Below the pieces are notes generated by a model. It had not been told where the DNA came from, did not search any database, and worked only from the letters and a program-made list of their open reading frames with translations. A stretch of 64,000 bases of DNA from positions 56,820-120,819 of the forward strand of contig JBKQPG010000039.1 of assembly GCA_052145115.1 (NCBI GenBank). The letters run 5' to 3'. Source of the DNA: CAIVVT01 sp052145115. GTDB lineage: Bacteria > Acidobacteriota > Terriglobia > Bryobacterales > Bryobacteraceae. Position 1 is the first letter of the stretch; the number at the start of each line of letters is the position of its first letter. The position numbers were made by a program, and so were the translations under genes. Of this stretch, positions 44,376 to 52,175 are shown piece by piece.

Positions 44376-45361
44376 AGACCCGCGTAGCCGTGCTGCACGG
44401 CGGGCGCAGCGGCGAGCACGAGGTCTCCATCCGTTCGGCGCAGGCCGTGATGGCCGCGCTCGACCCCGCCCGCTTCGAGGTCGTGCCCATCCTCATTCAC
44501 AAGGACGGCCGTTGGGACCCGCGCCCGATCGTGCCCCAGCCCGGCGCCAATCCCGGCATCGACGTCGTCTTTCCGGTGCTGCACGGCACCTTCGGCGAGG
44601 ACGGCACCGTCCAGGGTCTGCTGGAGATGGCCGCCTTGCCCTACGTCGGCGCTGGCGTCTTCGCCTCCGCCGCGTCGATGGACAAGGAGCAGTTCAAACG
44701 TCTCTGCACCGCGCTCGGCTTGCCAGTGGTGGAGTGGATCACGTTGCGCCGGGAAAGCGGCGATGCAGCTTTGGACGCGACTGCGGCCGTCGCGCGCTTC
44801 GGCTTCCCCCTGTTCGTCAAGCCGGCCAATCTCGGCTCCTCGGTCGGCATCTCCAAGGCCCACGACGCGGCCGAACTCACCGCGGCCCGGGCCGAAGCCG
44901 CGCGTTTCGATGCCAAGGTGATCGTCGAACGCGCCATCGCCGGGCCCGAAATCGAATGCGCGGTGCTGGGCAATGACCAGCCTCAGGCCGCCACGCCATG
45001 CCGCATTCTGCCCTCGCGCGAGTTTTACGATTACGAGGACAAATATCTCCTCGACGCGGCCCGCGTGGAGCTCCCCGCCCAACTGGCGCCCGAGCTGCTG
45101 GCCGAGATCCGCCGCCTGGCCGTGGAATGCTACCGCGCAGTGGACTGCAGCGGCATGGCGCGCGTCGATTTCCTGGTCGAGGGCGCCACCGGCCGCGTCT
45201 ATATCAACGAATTGAACACCATTCCCGGCTTCACCTCGATCAGCATGTATCCCAAGATGTGGGCCTATGAGGGGCTAGCCTTCCCGCGCCTGCTGGAGCG
45301 GCTGATCGAGCTGGCGCTCGAGCGCCACGCCGCGCGCCAGGCTTTGCGGTACGAGCGCTGA
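44372..45361 (+). CDS. ddl: D-alanine--D-alanine ligase
   Basis: 329 residues of the ATP-grasp family. The N-terminal LHGGRSGEHEVSIRSAQAV, the KPANLGSSVGISK loop, EFYDYEDKYL with the Tyr typical of D-Ala rather than D-Lac ligases, and INELNTIPGFTSISMYPKMW are all present. It makes the dipeptide for peptidoglycan precursors. The GTG start overlaps the arginase stop by 4 nt and its TGA overlaps the ATG of the next gene. Confidence 0.95.
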   Translation: MKTRVAVLHGGRSGEHEVSIRSAQAVMAALDPARFEVVPILIHKDGRWDPRPIVPQPGANPGIDVVFPVLHGTFGEDGTVQGLLEMAALPYVGAGVFASAASMDKEQFKRLCTALGLPVVEWITLRRESGDAALDATAAVARFGFPLFVKPANLGSSVGISKAHDAAELTAARAEAARFDAKVIVERAIAGPEIECAVLGNDQPQAATPCRILPSREFYDYEDKYLLDAARVELPAQLAPELLAEIRRLAVECYRAVDCSGMARVDFLVEGATGRVYINELNTIPGFTSISMYPKMWAYEGLAFPRLLERLIELALERHAARQALRYER

Positions 45362-46923
45362 TGCGGGCCGCACTTCTCATCGCCCTTCTGGCCGGCCTGC
45401 TGAGCGGCGCGCAGGCCGCGCCTCCGCCGTCGTCATCGCTTCCCGAAGCCGCCGCCGCGCCGCCGCAGCCGGCCGCGCCCGCGCCTTCCACGGCCGGCCG
45501 TCCCGATCCCAACGCCCCGCAGCTCGAACGCGAGCTCACCCGCTTCCTCGACGTCTATGCGACGGCCGCCGGGAACTCGGCCGATCCGCCCTCCCTGGAC
45601 CAGGCCATTTACAGCGGCGCTATTCCCGGCATGCTGCGCGTGCTCGACCCGCACTCGGTCTTCTTCAACCCCGATCAGTTCGAGCAATTCCAGCAGATGC
45701 AAAACTCCGTGGCCAAGGGCTTCGGCTCCGTGGTCAGCCTGATGCCCGGCCGCGCCATCATTCTTCAGACCCAGTCCGGCAGCCCCTCCCAGCGCGCCGG
45801 TCTCGCCCCCGGCGACGAAATCCTCGGCGTGAATGACATCCCGCTGGCCCGTCTGGACCTCGACCAGCTCATGGATCTGCTCAGCGCCTCCCGCCAGCAC
45901 CCGGCGCGGATCGTGGTGCGCCGCCAGGGCACCGCCGGCCTGCTGACCTTCACGCTGATTCCGGCAGAAATGCAGGCCGAAAGCGTGGATCGGGTCTATC
46001 GCATCGACGACGCGACCGGTTACGTGCGCGTCGCCAGCTTCGAGGCCCAGACGGCGGAGCAGTTGAAGAAGGCGATCGAAAAGCTCGGCGGCGCGAAATT
46101 GAAGGCGCTGGTCCTCGACCTGCGCAACAATCCCGGCGGCGCCGTGACGGCCGGTCTCGAAACCGCCGCGCTGTTCCTGCCGCCCGGCACGCGCCTGCTC
46201 AGCGTGCGTGGGCGCATGAGCGAGGCCGAGAACATCGACGCGCCTCGCTCCGCGCAGCCCTATTCCTTCCAGCTCGCCGTTCTGGTGAACGATCGCACCG
46301 CCAGCGCCGCCGAGATCGTCGCCGCCGCCTTGCAGGACAACGACCGCGCCACGCTGGTCGGCACTCCGACCTTCGGCAAGGGGCTGGTGGAGCGCGTATT
46401 CCCCTTGAGCGAAGCCACCGGCCTGGCCCTGACCACGGCGTTCTATTACGCCCCCAGCGGGCGCTCCCTGCAAAAGCCGCTGCGCGGCAGCGAGCTCGAC
46501 GACGTCACGCGCGTGCAGGTCCGGCGCGAATTCAAAACGGCCTCCGGCCGGATCGTCCGCGGCGGCGGCGGAATCGAGCCCGACATCAGTGTCGAGCGCG
46601 TATTGCCCGGCCGCTTCGGCATCTTTCTGGAATCCGCCGGCCTCTATACGGCCTTCGCCACCGATTGGCTCAGCCGCCATCGCGCCGAAGCCAAGCCGGA
46701 CCTCGAAATCACTCCCGCCATCCTCGACGAGTTCCAGTCGTATCTCTCCCAGCGCAACGTGCGCCCGTCGGTGAGCGATTGGACCGCCGAGAGCGAGCTC
46801 ATGCGCAGCCGCCTGAAGCAGGAGATCCTCAACCAGTCCCTGGGCGTCGAGGCCGGAGACGAAATCGAGGTCCGCCGCGACCCCGCTGTGCGCCGCGCGC
46901 TGGAGAAGCTGGCAGGCCAGTAG
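45361..46923 (+). CDS. Exported S41-family (CtpA-like) serine protease
   Basis: 520 residues. A signal peptide (LLIALLAGLLSGAQA) and Pro/Ala linker are followed by an N-terminal helical domain, a PDZ domain (SGSPSQRAGLAPGDEILGVN, about 135-205) and the peptidase core. Ser315 in DRTASAAEI and Lys340 in TFGKGLVE form the catalytic dyad with the usual 25-residue spacing. Carboxy-terminal processing proteases trim envelope proteins or cell-wall hydrolases. The ATG overlaps the ddl stop, closing the gene run. Confidence 0.93.
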   Translation: MRAALLIALLAGLLSGAQAAPPPSSSLPEAAAAPPQPAAPAPSTAGRPDPNAPQLERELTRFLDVYATAAGNSADPPSLDQAIYSGAIPGMLRVLDPHSVFFNPDQFEQFQQMQNSVAKGFGSVVSLMPGRAIILQTQSGSPSQRAGLAPGDEILGVNDIPLARLDLDQLMDLLSASRQHPARIVVRRQGTAGLLTFTLIPAEMQAESVDRVYRIDDATGYVRVASFEAQTAEQLKKAIEKLGGAKLKALVLDLRNNPGGAVTAGLETAALFLPPGTRLLSVRGRMSEAENIDAPRSAQPYSFQLAVLVNDRTASAAEIVAAALQDNDRATLVGTPTFGKGLVERVFPLSEATGLALTTAFYYAPSGRSLQKPLRGSELDDVTRVQVRREFKTASGRIVRGGGGIEPDISVERVLPGRFGIFLESAGLYTAFATDWLSRHRAEAKPDLEITPAILDEFQSYLSQRNVRPSVSDWTAESELMRSRLKQEILNQSLGVEAGDEIEVRRDPAVRRALEKLAGQ

Positions 46924-47027
46924 GCCTTTCAATCCCGGAAGTACGCGCAATCGCCGCGCCCCTCGCCCGCCAGCTCCCTTACGATTCCTGTTAGATTGCT
47001 GTTGAACAGTCATCACAGGAGCGTTCG

Positions 47028-48035
47028 ATGAGGTCCGATCCGACTGACACACCATCCGGCATCACGCGCCGCCAGGCCGCCGGCCGCGCCCTCGCGAGCC
47101 TGGCCGGCCTCGCCGCCCTGCCCTCTCTTTCAGCGGACGCCGCCGCCGCGCCCCTGCCCGCCGCGCCCTCGAACGACGCGCCCGGCGACAAGCTGCGCAT
47201 CGCCACCTGCCAGTTCCCGGTCAGCGGCAGTTGCGCCGAAAACGCGCGCTACATCGCGGACTTCATGCGCCAGGCCTCCGCCCAGGGCGCGCACCTGCTG
47301 CACACCTCCGAGGCCTGCCTCTCGGGCTATGCCGGGACCGATTTCCCCACTTTGGATCACTACGACTGGGCCGCCCTGCGCGCCGAAACCGCCCGCCTGC
47401 GCGCCCAGGCCCGCGAATTGCAGATGTGGCTGGTGCTCGGCTCCACGCATTTCCTCGCCGCAGGCATCAAGCCCACCAACTGCCTCTATCTCATCGACCC
47501 CGCGGGCGCCATCGCCGACCGCTACGACAAGTGCTTCTGCACCGAAGGCGACCAGAAGTTCTTCTCGGCCGGCAATCGTTTGGTCACGCGCGAAATCCGC
47601 GGCGTAAAGGTCGGCCTGGCCATCTGCTATGACGTTTGCTGGCCGCAGCTTTACACGGCCTATCGGGAGCTGGGCGCAACGGTGATGATCCACTCCATGC
47701 ACAACGCCAGATCCAAGGGCAAGAATTGCCTGGACACGCTCAACGTGCGCGAGGTTCCGACGCGCTGCGCCGACAACCGGATGTGGGCGATCGTCAACAA
47801 CTCGTCGCAGCAGTACTCGCACTGGGGGTCGTTCGTGGCCCGGCCGGATGCCACCATTCCCAAGCAACTGCCAATGAACCAGCCGGGGATGCTGGTTCAC
47901 GACTTCCCGGACACGCTCTCGCCCGATGGCTGGTGGCACAACTTCAAGCCGATGCGCCTGCGCGACGACGAGATCATGACCTGGGGGACCCCCAGCGATC
48001 ATCCCCGCCAACGCGACGGGCGCAGCGAGCCGTAG
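47028..48035 (+). CDS. Tat-exported carbon-nitrogen hydrolase (nitrilase superfamily)
   Basis: 335 residues. The N terminus has twin arginines (ITRRQAAGRALASLAGLAAL) ending in ADAAAA, a plausible Tat signal. The catalytic triad is Glu95 (HTSEACLSGYAG), Lys168 (DRYDKCFCTEGDQ) and Cys200 (LAICYDVCWPQ). Nitrilase-fold amidases are normally cytoplasmic, so export is unusual. It may act on amides or carbamoyl compounds in the periplasm; substrate unknown. AGGAG precedes the ATG. A repeat lies just downstream, related to one upstream of the other nitrilase gene. Confidence 0.85.
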   Translation: MRSDPTDTPSGITRRQAAGRALASLAGLAALPSLSADAAAAPLPAAPSNDAPGDKLRIATCQFPVSGSCAENARYIADFMRQASAQGAHLLHTSEACLSGYAGTDFPTLDHYDWAALRAETARLRAQARELQMWLVLGSTHFLAAGIKPTNCLYLIDPAGAIADRYDKCFCTEGDQKFFSAGNRLVTREIRGVKVGLAICYDVCWPQLYTAYRELGATVMIHSMHNARSKGKNCLDTLNVREVPTRCADNRMWAIVNNSSQQYSHWGSFVARPDATIPKQLPMNQPGMLVHDFPDTLSPDGWWHNFKPMRLRDDEIMTWGTPSDHPRQRDGRSEP

Positions 48036-48305
48036 GGGCTCGCCGATCGATCGCCGCCTACCCATGCCGCTCCTGGGCGCAAGCGGCCCGAAGAGTGCGG
48101 CCGCGGCGCGCACAAAACAAAAAATGCGAAACAAAGCCAATTTCGTGTAACCCATGACCCTGCTTGAGGATACACCCTGTGTCAAGGGCGAAAACGAAGC
48201 GAATCCGAGGCGCCGGGAGGGGGCCTTCAACAGAGGCGTAGAGCGAGTGTAGAAAAGTGATGAATTTAGATGATTCCGGGGAGCCGGCGAATCCTCACCC
48301 GCTTC
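48036..48305. other. Intergenic region with repeat A copy 2
   Basis: 270 bp between two convergent genes. It contains the second copy of repeat A and, further right, an AAAAGTGATGA block (from about 48253) that is also present in the 26.7-kb island. No gene is seen. Confidence 0.55.
48131..48203 (+). repeat. Dispersed repeat A, copy 2
   Basis: Matches 26421-26493 with shared blocks ACAAAGCCAATTTCG, TTGAGGATACACCC and GTCAAG. The TGTCG array and palindrome that follow copy 1 are missing here, as if internally deleted. Confidence 0.8.
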
Positions 48306-48665
48306 CTACAGACGCCGGCGGGAGGCGGCGCGGCGGCGTTCGGCGGCGCGGACGCGGCGCTCGTCCATCCCGAAGTAGTGCCCGATCTCGTGCCACACGG
48401 TCTCGGCCACGGCCCGCCGCAACTCGCGCTCGCTGCGCGCCAGGCGTTCATGCGGCCCCTGGTAGATCGTGATCCGGTCCGGAACGGCGATGGGCTGGCT
48501 GACGCTGCGCAGGGTCAGCGGCCGCCCCTCGTACAGGCCCAGCAACCCGGGCCGCGGCGGCTCGTTCTCGACCACGAACACGACATTGCGCAGGCGCCGG
48601 CGGAATCGCGCCGGCACCTCAGCCAGCGCCTGCTCGACGAGTTCCTCGAAATCGCGGTCGCGCAT
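48306..48665 (-). CDS. Zincin-like metallopeptidase-family protein
   Basis: 119 residues. The short HExxH motif is WHEIGHYFGMDE (His92-His96, with Asp101/Glu102 as possible third ligand), matching the small zincin family (PF06262) common in bacteria. Upstream, LYEGRPLTLRS and PDRITIYQGP are also family-like. Substrate and role are unknown. The basic C-terminal tail may contact nucleic acid. It is divergent from the amidohydrolase gene with only 24 bp between starts. Confidence 0.88.
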   Translation of the reverse strand: MRDRDFEELVEQALAEVPARFRRRLRNVVFVVENEPPRPGLLGLYEGRPLTLRSVSQPIAVPDRITIYQGPHERLARSERELRRAVAETVWHEIGHYFGMDERRVRAAERRRAASRRRL

Positions 48666-48675
48666 CCCGATACCT

Positions 48676-48681
48676 TATCCT
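48676..48681 (+). promoter_or_regulatory. -10-like box TATCCT before the amidohydrolase
   Basis: TATCCT ends 8 nt before the ATG at 48690, again suggesting a leaderless message. The divergent zincin starts at 48665. Confidence 0.3.
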
Positions 48682-48689
48682 AGAAGTTA

Positions 48690-49952
48690 ATGCGCCTGCT
48701 CTTTTCGTTCGTTCTCCTGGCCCTGTCGTGCGCCGCCGAGCCCGTCGTCGTGCGCTGCGGGCATCTGTTTGACCCTTTGACCGGCGCCGTCAGCGCCAAC
48801 GTCGACATCCGTGTGGAGGGCGATTCGTTCGTCTCCGTCGCGCCCGCCGCCGCGGCCCAGCCCACGCTCGATCTCTCCTCCGGCTATTGTCTCCCGGGCC
48901 TGATCGACGTCCACGATCACCTGACCTCCGATCCGACCCACTCGGGCTACTCCTCGCTCGGCATCTCGCTGCCCCGCAAGGCGCTGATCGGCGCCAAAAA
49001 CGCTCAGAAGACCCTGCTCGCCGGCTTCACCACCGTCCGCAACGTCGGCGCGGAAGGCTACACCGACATCGCACTGCGCGATGCCATCAACGCCGGCGAA
49101 ATCCCCGGTCCGCGCATGTTCGTCTCCGGCCCACCGCTGGGCATCACCGGTGGTCACTGTGACGACAACCTGCTGGCGCCCGAGTATCACTACATCGCCG
49201 AAGGCGTGGCCGACGGCCCCTGGGCCGCCCGCGCCAAGGTGCGCCTGAATATCAAGTACGGCGTCGATGTCATCAAAATCTGCGCCTCCGGCGGCGTGCT
49301 TTCCAAGGGCGACTCGCCCGGCGCGCCGCAGTACTCCCCCGAGGAGATGCGCGCCGTGGTGGAAGAGGCGCACCGGCTGGGGCGCAAGGTGGCGGCCCAC
49401 GCGCACGGCACGCAGTCGATCAAGGAAGCCATCCTGGCCGGCGTCGACAGCGTCGAGCATTGCAGCCTGATCGACGACGAAGGCATCCGCCTGGCCAAAC
49501 AGAAGGGCACCTTCCTGGTGTTCGACATCTACAACGACTCCTACATTCTGTCCGACGGCGAAAAGGACGGCCTGCTGCCCGAAATGATGGAGAAGGAGAG
49601 GCAGATCGGCAAGTTGCAGCGCAGCAATTTCCAGCGCGCCTGGGCCGCCGGCGTCCGCATGGCCTTCGGCACCGATGGCGGCGTCTATCCTCACGGCGAC
49701 AACTGGAAGCAGATCCCCCTGATGGTCCAGTTGGGCATGCCGGCCGTCGAAGTGCTGCGCTCGGCCACCACCGAGGCGGCGGAACTGATCGGTCTGCCAA
49801 CCCGGCTCGGCCGCGTCGCCCCGGCCCACTACGCCGACCTGATCTCGGTGGATGGCGATCCGCTCAAGGACCCGGAAGTGCTGGGGCATGTCCGTTTCGT
49901 CATGAAGAGCGGCCAGGTGTTTCGCAACGAGTACGCCGCGGGAACGCACTAG
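48690..49952 (+). CDS. Exported amidohydrolase (imidazolonepropionase/prolidase-like)
   Basis: 420 residues. A short signal peptide (MRLLFSFVLLALSCAA) precedes a metal-dependent amidohydrolase. The HxH motif is DVHDHL (His75, His77). A later Lys in DVIKICASGG is the likely carbamylated bridge, followed by AAHAHG, VEHCSLID and FGTDGGV. Exported members of this group include Xaa-Pro/Xaa-Arg dipeptidases and imidazolonepropionase-like enzymes; the substrate here is unknown. A possible lipobox Cys is present in the signal (ALSC), so it may be a lipoprotein. Confidence 0.88.
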   Translation: MRLLFSFVLLALSCAAEPVVVRCGHLFDPLTGAVSANVDIRVEGDSFVSVAPAAAAQPTLDLSSGYCLPGLIDVHDHLTSDPTHSGYSSLGISLPRKALIGAKNAQKTLLAGFTTVRNVGAEGYTDIALRDAINAGEIPGPRMFVSGPPLGITGGHCDDNLLAPEYHYIAEGVADGPWAARAKVRLNIKYGVDVIKICASGGVLSKGDSPGAPQYSPEEMRAVVEEAHRLGRKVAAHAHGTQSIKEAILAGVDSVEHCSLIDDEGIRLAKQKGTFLVFDIYNDSYILSDGEKDGLLPEMMEKERQIGKLQRSNFQRAWAAGVRMAFGTDGGVYPHGDNWKQIPLMVQLGMPAVEVLRSATTEAAELIGLPTRLGRVAPAHYADLISVDGDPLKDPEVLGHVRFVMKSGQVFRNEYAAGTH

Positions 49953-49966
49953 AGGAGCGCTGAGGC

Positions 49967-50653
49967 GTGGCCAAGCGGATCATCGTGGCGATAGACGGAC
50001 CGGCCGGCGCGGGCAAGAGCACCCTGGCGCGGCGGCTGGCCGCGCGCCTCGGGTTCCTCTACATCGACACCGGCGCCATGTACCGCGTGGTCGCGCTCTC
50101 CGCCCTGCGGCGGGGCATTTCTCTGGACGAACCCTTGAAGCTGGAGCAGCTCGCCGCTGCCTCGGAAATCGAACTCGCGCCCGCCGGCCGCGTGTTGCTC
50201 AACGGGGAGGACGTCAGCGAAGCGATCCGCGAACCTGCCATTTCCCAGGCCGCCTCCAAGGTCTCGGCCGTGCCCGGCGTGCGCCAGGCCATGGTGGTGC
50301 TGCAGCGCCGCATGGGCGAAACTCACTCCGTCGTCATGGAAGGCCGCGACATCGGCAGCGTCGTCTTCCCCCAGGCCCAGGTTAAGGTCTTTCTCGATGC
50401 CGACCCCGCCGAGCGCTCCGCGCGCCGGCTGGCGGAGTTGCGTCAGAAGGGCTTCGAGGCCGACCCCACGGAGGTGGCGCGCGAGATGCGCGAGCGCGAC
50501 CAGCGCGACCGGACCCGCGCCGAGGCGCCGTTGCTGCAGGCCCCCGACGCGATCTACCTCGACTCCACCGGCCGGACGCCGGACCAGGTGGAGGACTCGC
50601 TCCTGCGCATCGTTCGGGAGCGCACCAGCAACGGAAAGGAAGTCGATCGTTGA
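49967..50653 (+). CDS. cmk: Cytidylate kinase
   Basis: 228 residues. The P loop IDGPAGAGKSTLARRL is followed by the CMP-binding IDTGAMYRVVAL, and by EGRDIGSVVFP. It phosphorylates CMP and dCMP to diphosphates. It starts at a GTG with AGGAG 9 nt upstream. Its TGA overlaps the TTG start of lysC (TTGA), so the two are coupled. Confidence 0.96.
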   Translation: MAKRIIVAIDGPAGAGKSTLARRLAARLGFLYIDTGAMYRVVALSALRRGISLDEPLKLEQLAAASEIELAPAGRVLLNGEDVSEAIREPAISQAASKVSAVPGVRQAMVVLQRRMGETHSVVMEGRDIGSVVFPQAQVKVFLDADPAERSARRLAELRQKGFEADPTEVAREMRERDQRDRTRAEAPLLQAPDAIYLDSTGRTPDQVEDSLLRIVRERTSNGKEVDR

Positions 50654-52059
50654 ACAACCTGCTCGTGATGAAGTTCGGCGGCACCAGCATGGGCTCCGCC
50701 GAGAGAATCCGCGCCGCCGCGGCGTTGATCGCGGTCGAGTTCCGCGTGCGTCCGGTGGCCGCGGTGGTCTCGGCCATGGCCAAGGTGACCGATCTGCTGC
50801 TGGAGACCCTGCGCCACGCCGAGGCAGGCGATCAGGCCGGCGTGGAGGAGAAGCTGCGGACCCTGGCCGCGCGTCACTACTCCACCTGCGACGAACTGTT
50901 GAGCGGAGCGATCCGCGACAGGACCCGCGCCGCGCTGGAGGAGATCGTGGGCGAGTTCTCGCGCATCGCGCGCGGCATGCTGATGCTGGGCGAGCGCCCG
51001 CCGCGCTCGGTGGATGAAGCCGTGGCCGCCGGCGAGCGGCTTTCGGCCAAGTTGATCGCCGCCTGGCTGGAATCGCAGGGCATCGCCGCCTTCGACGTCA
51101 ACGCCCGCGACGTCATCGTGACCGACTCGGCGTTCGGCAACGCCTCGCCGCTGCTGCAGCAAACCCAGGAGAAGGCCGCCGCGCTCCTGAAACCGGCCCT
51201 CGCCGCCGGCCGCCTGCCCGTCATGACGGGCTTCAACGGCGCCACGCTCGACGGCCGCGCCACCACGCTCGGGCGCGGCGGATCGGATTTCTCGGCTTCG
51301 ATTCTGGCCGCCGTTCTGGACGCCGCCGACCTGTGGATCTGGACCGACGTCGACGGCATCATGAGCGCCGATCCGCGGCTGGTGCCCAACGCCAAGGTGC
51401 TCGACGAAATCACCTACCCCGAGGCGGCGGAGCTGGCCTACAACGGCGCCAAGGTGCTCCATCCGCGCACCCTCGCGCCGCTGATGGAGAAGCGCATCCC
51501 GGTGTGGAGCAAGAACAGCTTCGCGCCCCAACTCCCCGGCACGCACATCGTGCCCGAAACCAGCCGCCCGCGCCAGGGGCCCTGCGCCGTTACCTCCATG
51601 AGCAACGTCGCCCTGGTCTCGCTCGAGCCCGCCAGTTCGGCCTTGAACGGCGCCAAGGTCATGGCCCGCTCCATCGAGGCCATGGCCGTCTCCAACGCCG
51701 AGCTGCTGGCCCTCACCAGCTCCAGCTATCGCCAGAACTTCTGTTTCCTGATCCGCCAGGCCGAGCTGCCGGCCGTCATCGAGCAGCTCGAGGAGGCCTT
51801 CGCCCTGGAGCTGGCTCACGGCTACCTGCATCCCATCGACGTCGATCTCGACGTCGGCCTGCTGGCCATCGTGGGCGAAGGCATGAAGGGCATGGCCGGA
51901 CTGGCCGGCCGCATCTTCACGGCCATCTCCCGCGAAATGGTCAACATCATCGCCATCGCCCAGGGCTCCAGCGAGCTGACCATCGCCATTGTCGTCCGCC
52001 GCTCGGGCCTGGAAAAAGCCGTGCGGGCGGTGCACGAGGAGTGCGGCCTGGGACGCTGA
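50650..52059 (+). CDS. lysC: Aspartate kinase
   Basis: 469 residues. The kinase domain has LVMKFGGTSMGSAERI, VMTGFNGATLDGRATTLGRGGSDFSA and IWTDVDGIMSADPR. ACT domains at the C terminus (about 320-469) suggest allosteric inhibition by lysine and/or threonine. It makes aspartyl phosphate for lysine, threonine and methionine synthesis. It starts at a TTG that overlaps the cmk stop. No homoserine dehydrogenase domain is fused. Confidence 0.94.
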   Translation: MNNLLVMKFGGTSMGSAERIRAAAALIAVEFRVRPVAAVVSAMAKVTDLLLETLRHAEAGDQAGVEEKLRTLAARHYSTCDELLSGAIRDRTRAALEEIVGEFSRIARGMLMLGERPPRSVDEAVAAGERLSAKLIAAWLESQGIAAFDVNARDVIVTDSAFGNASPLLQQTQEKAAALLKPALAAGRLPVMTGFNGATLDGRATTLGRGGSDFSASILAAVLDAADLWIWTDVDGIMSADPRLVPNAKVLDEITYPEAAELAYNGAKVLHPRTLAPLMEKRIPVWSKNSFAPQLPGTHIVPETSRPRQGPCAVTSMSNVALVSLEPASSALNGAKVMARSIEAMAVSNAELLALTSSSYRQNFCFLIRQAELPAVIEQLEEAFALELAHGYLHPIDVDLDVGLLAIVGEGMKGMAGLAGRIFTAISREMVNIIAIAQGSSELTIAIVVRRSGLEKAVRAVHEECGLGR

Positions 52060-52072
52060 GCCCGCGCGTTCG

Positions 52073-52078
52073 TATAAT
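52073..52078 (+). promoter_or_regulatory. -10 box TATAAT upstream of the foldase gene
   Basis: A perfect TATAAT in GC-rich surroundings, 13 nt after the lysC stop. No good -35 is visible. Transcription would start near 52085, giving a leader of about 90 nt. Confidence 0.4.
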
Positions 52079-52175
52079 GGAGAATTGACTCCCCTGCCCG
52101 CCGGGACTCGGTCCCGCCGCGCCAGGAGATTGACAGTTATCGCAGGCTGATCAGGCCTCAGGAGTTGCCCCTTCC

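Noticed and set aside
45433..47055. Long minus-strand open frame opposite the S41 protease
   Set aside because: Gly/His/Gln-rich antisense shadow; the plus strand has PDZ and catalytic motifs.
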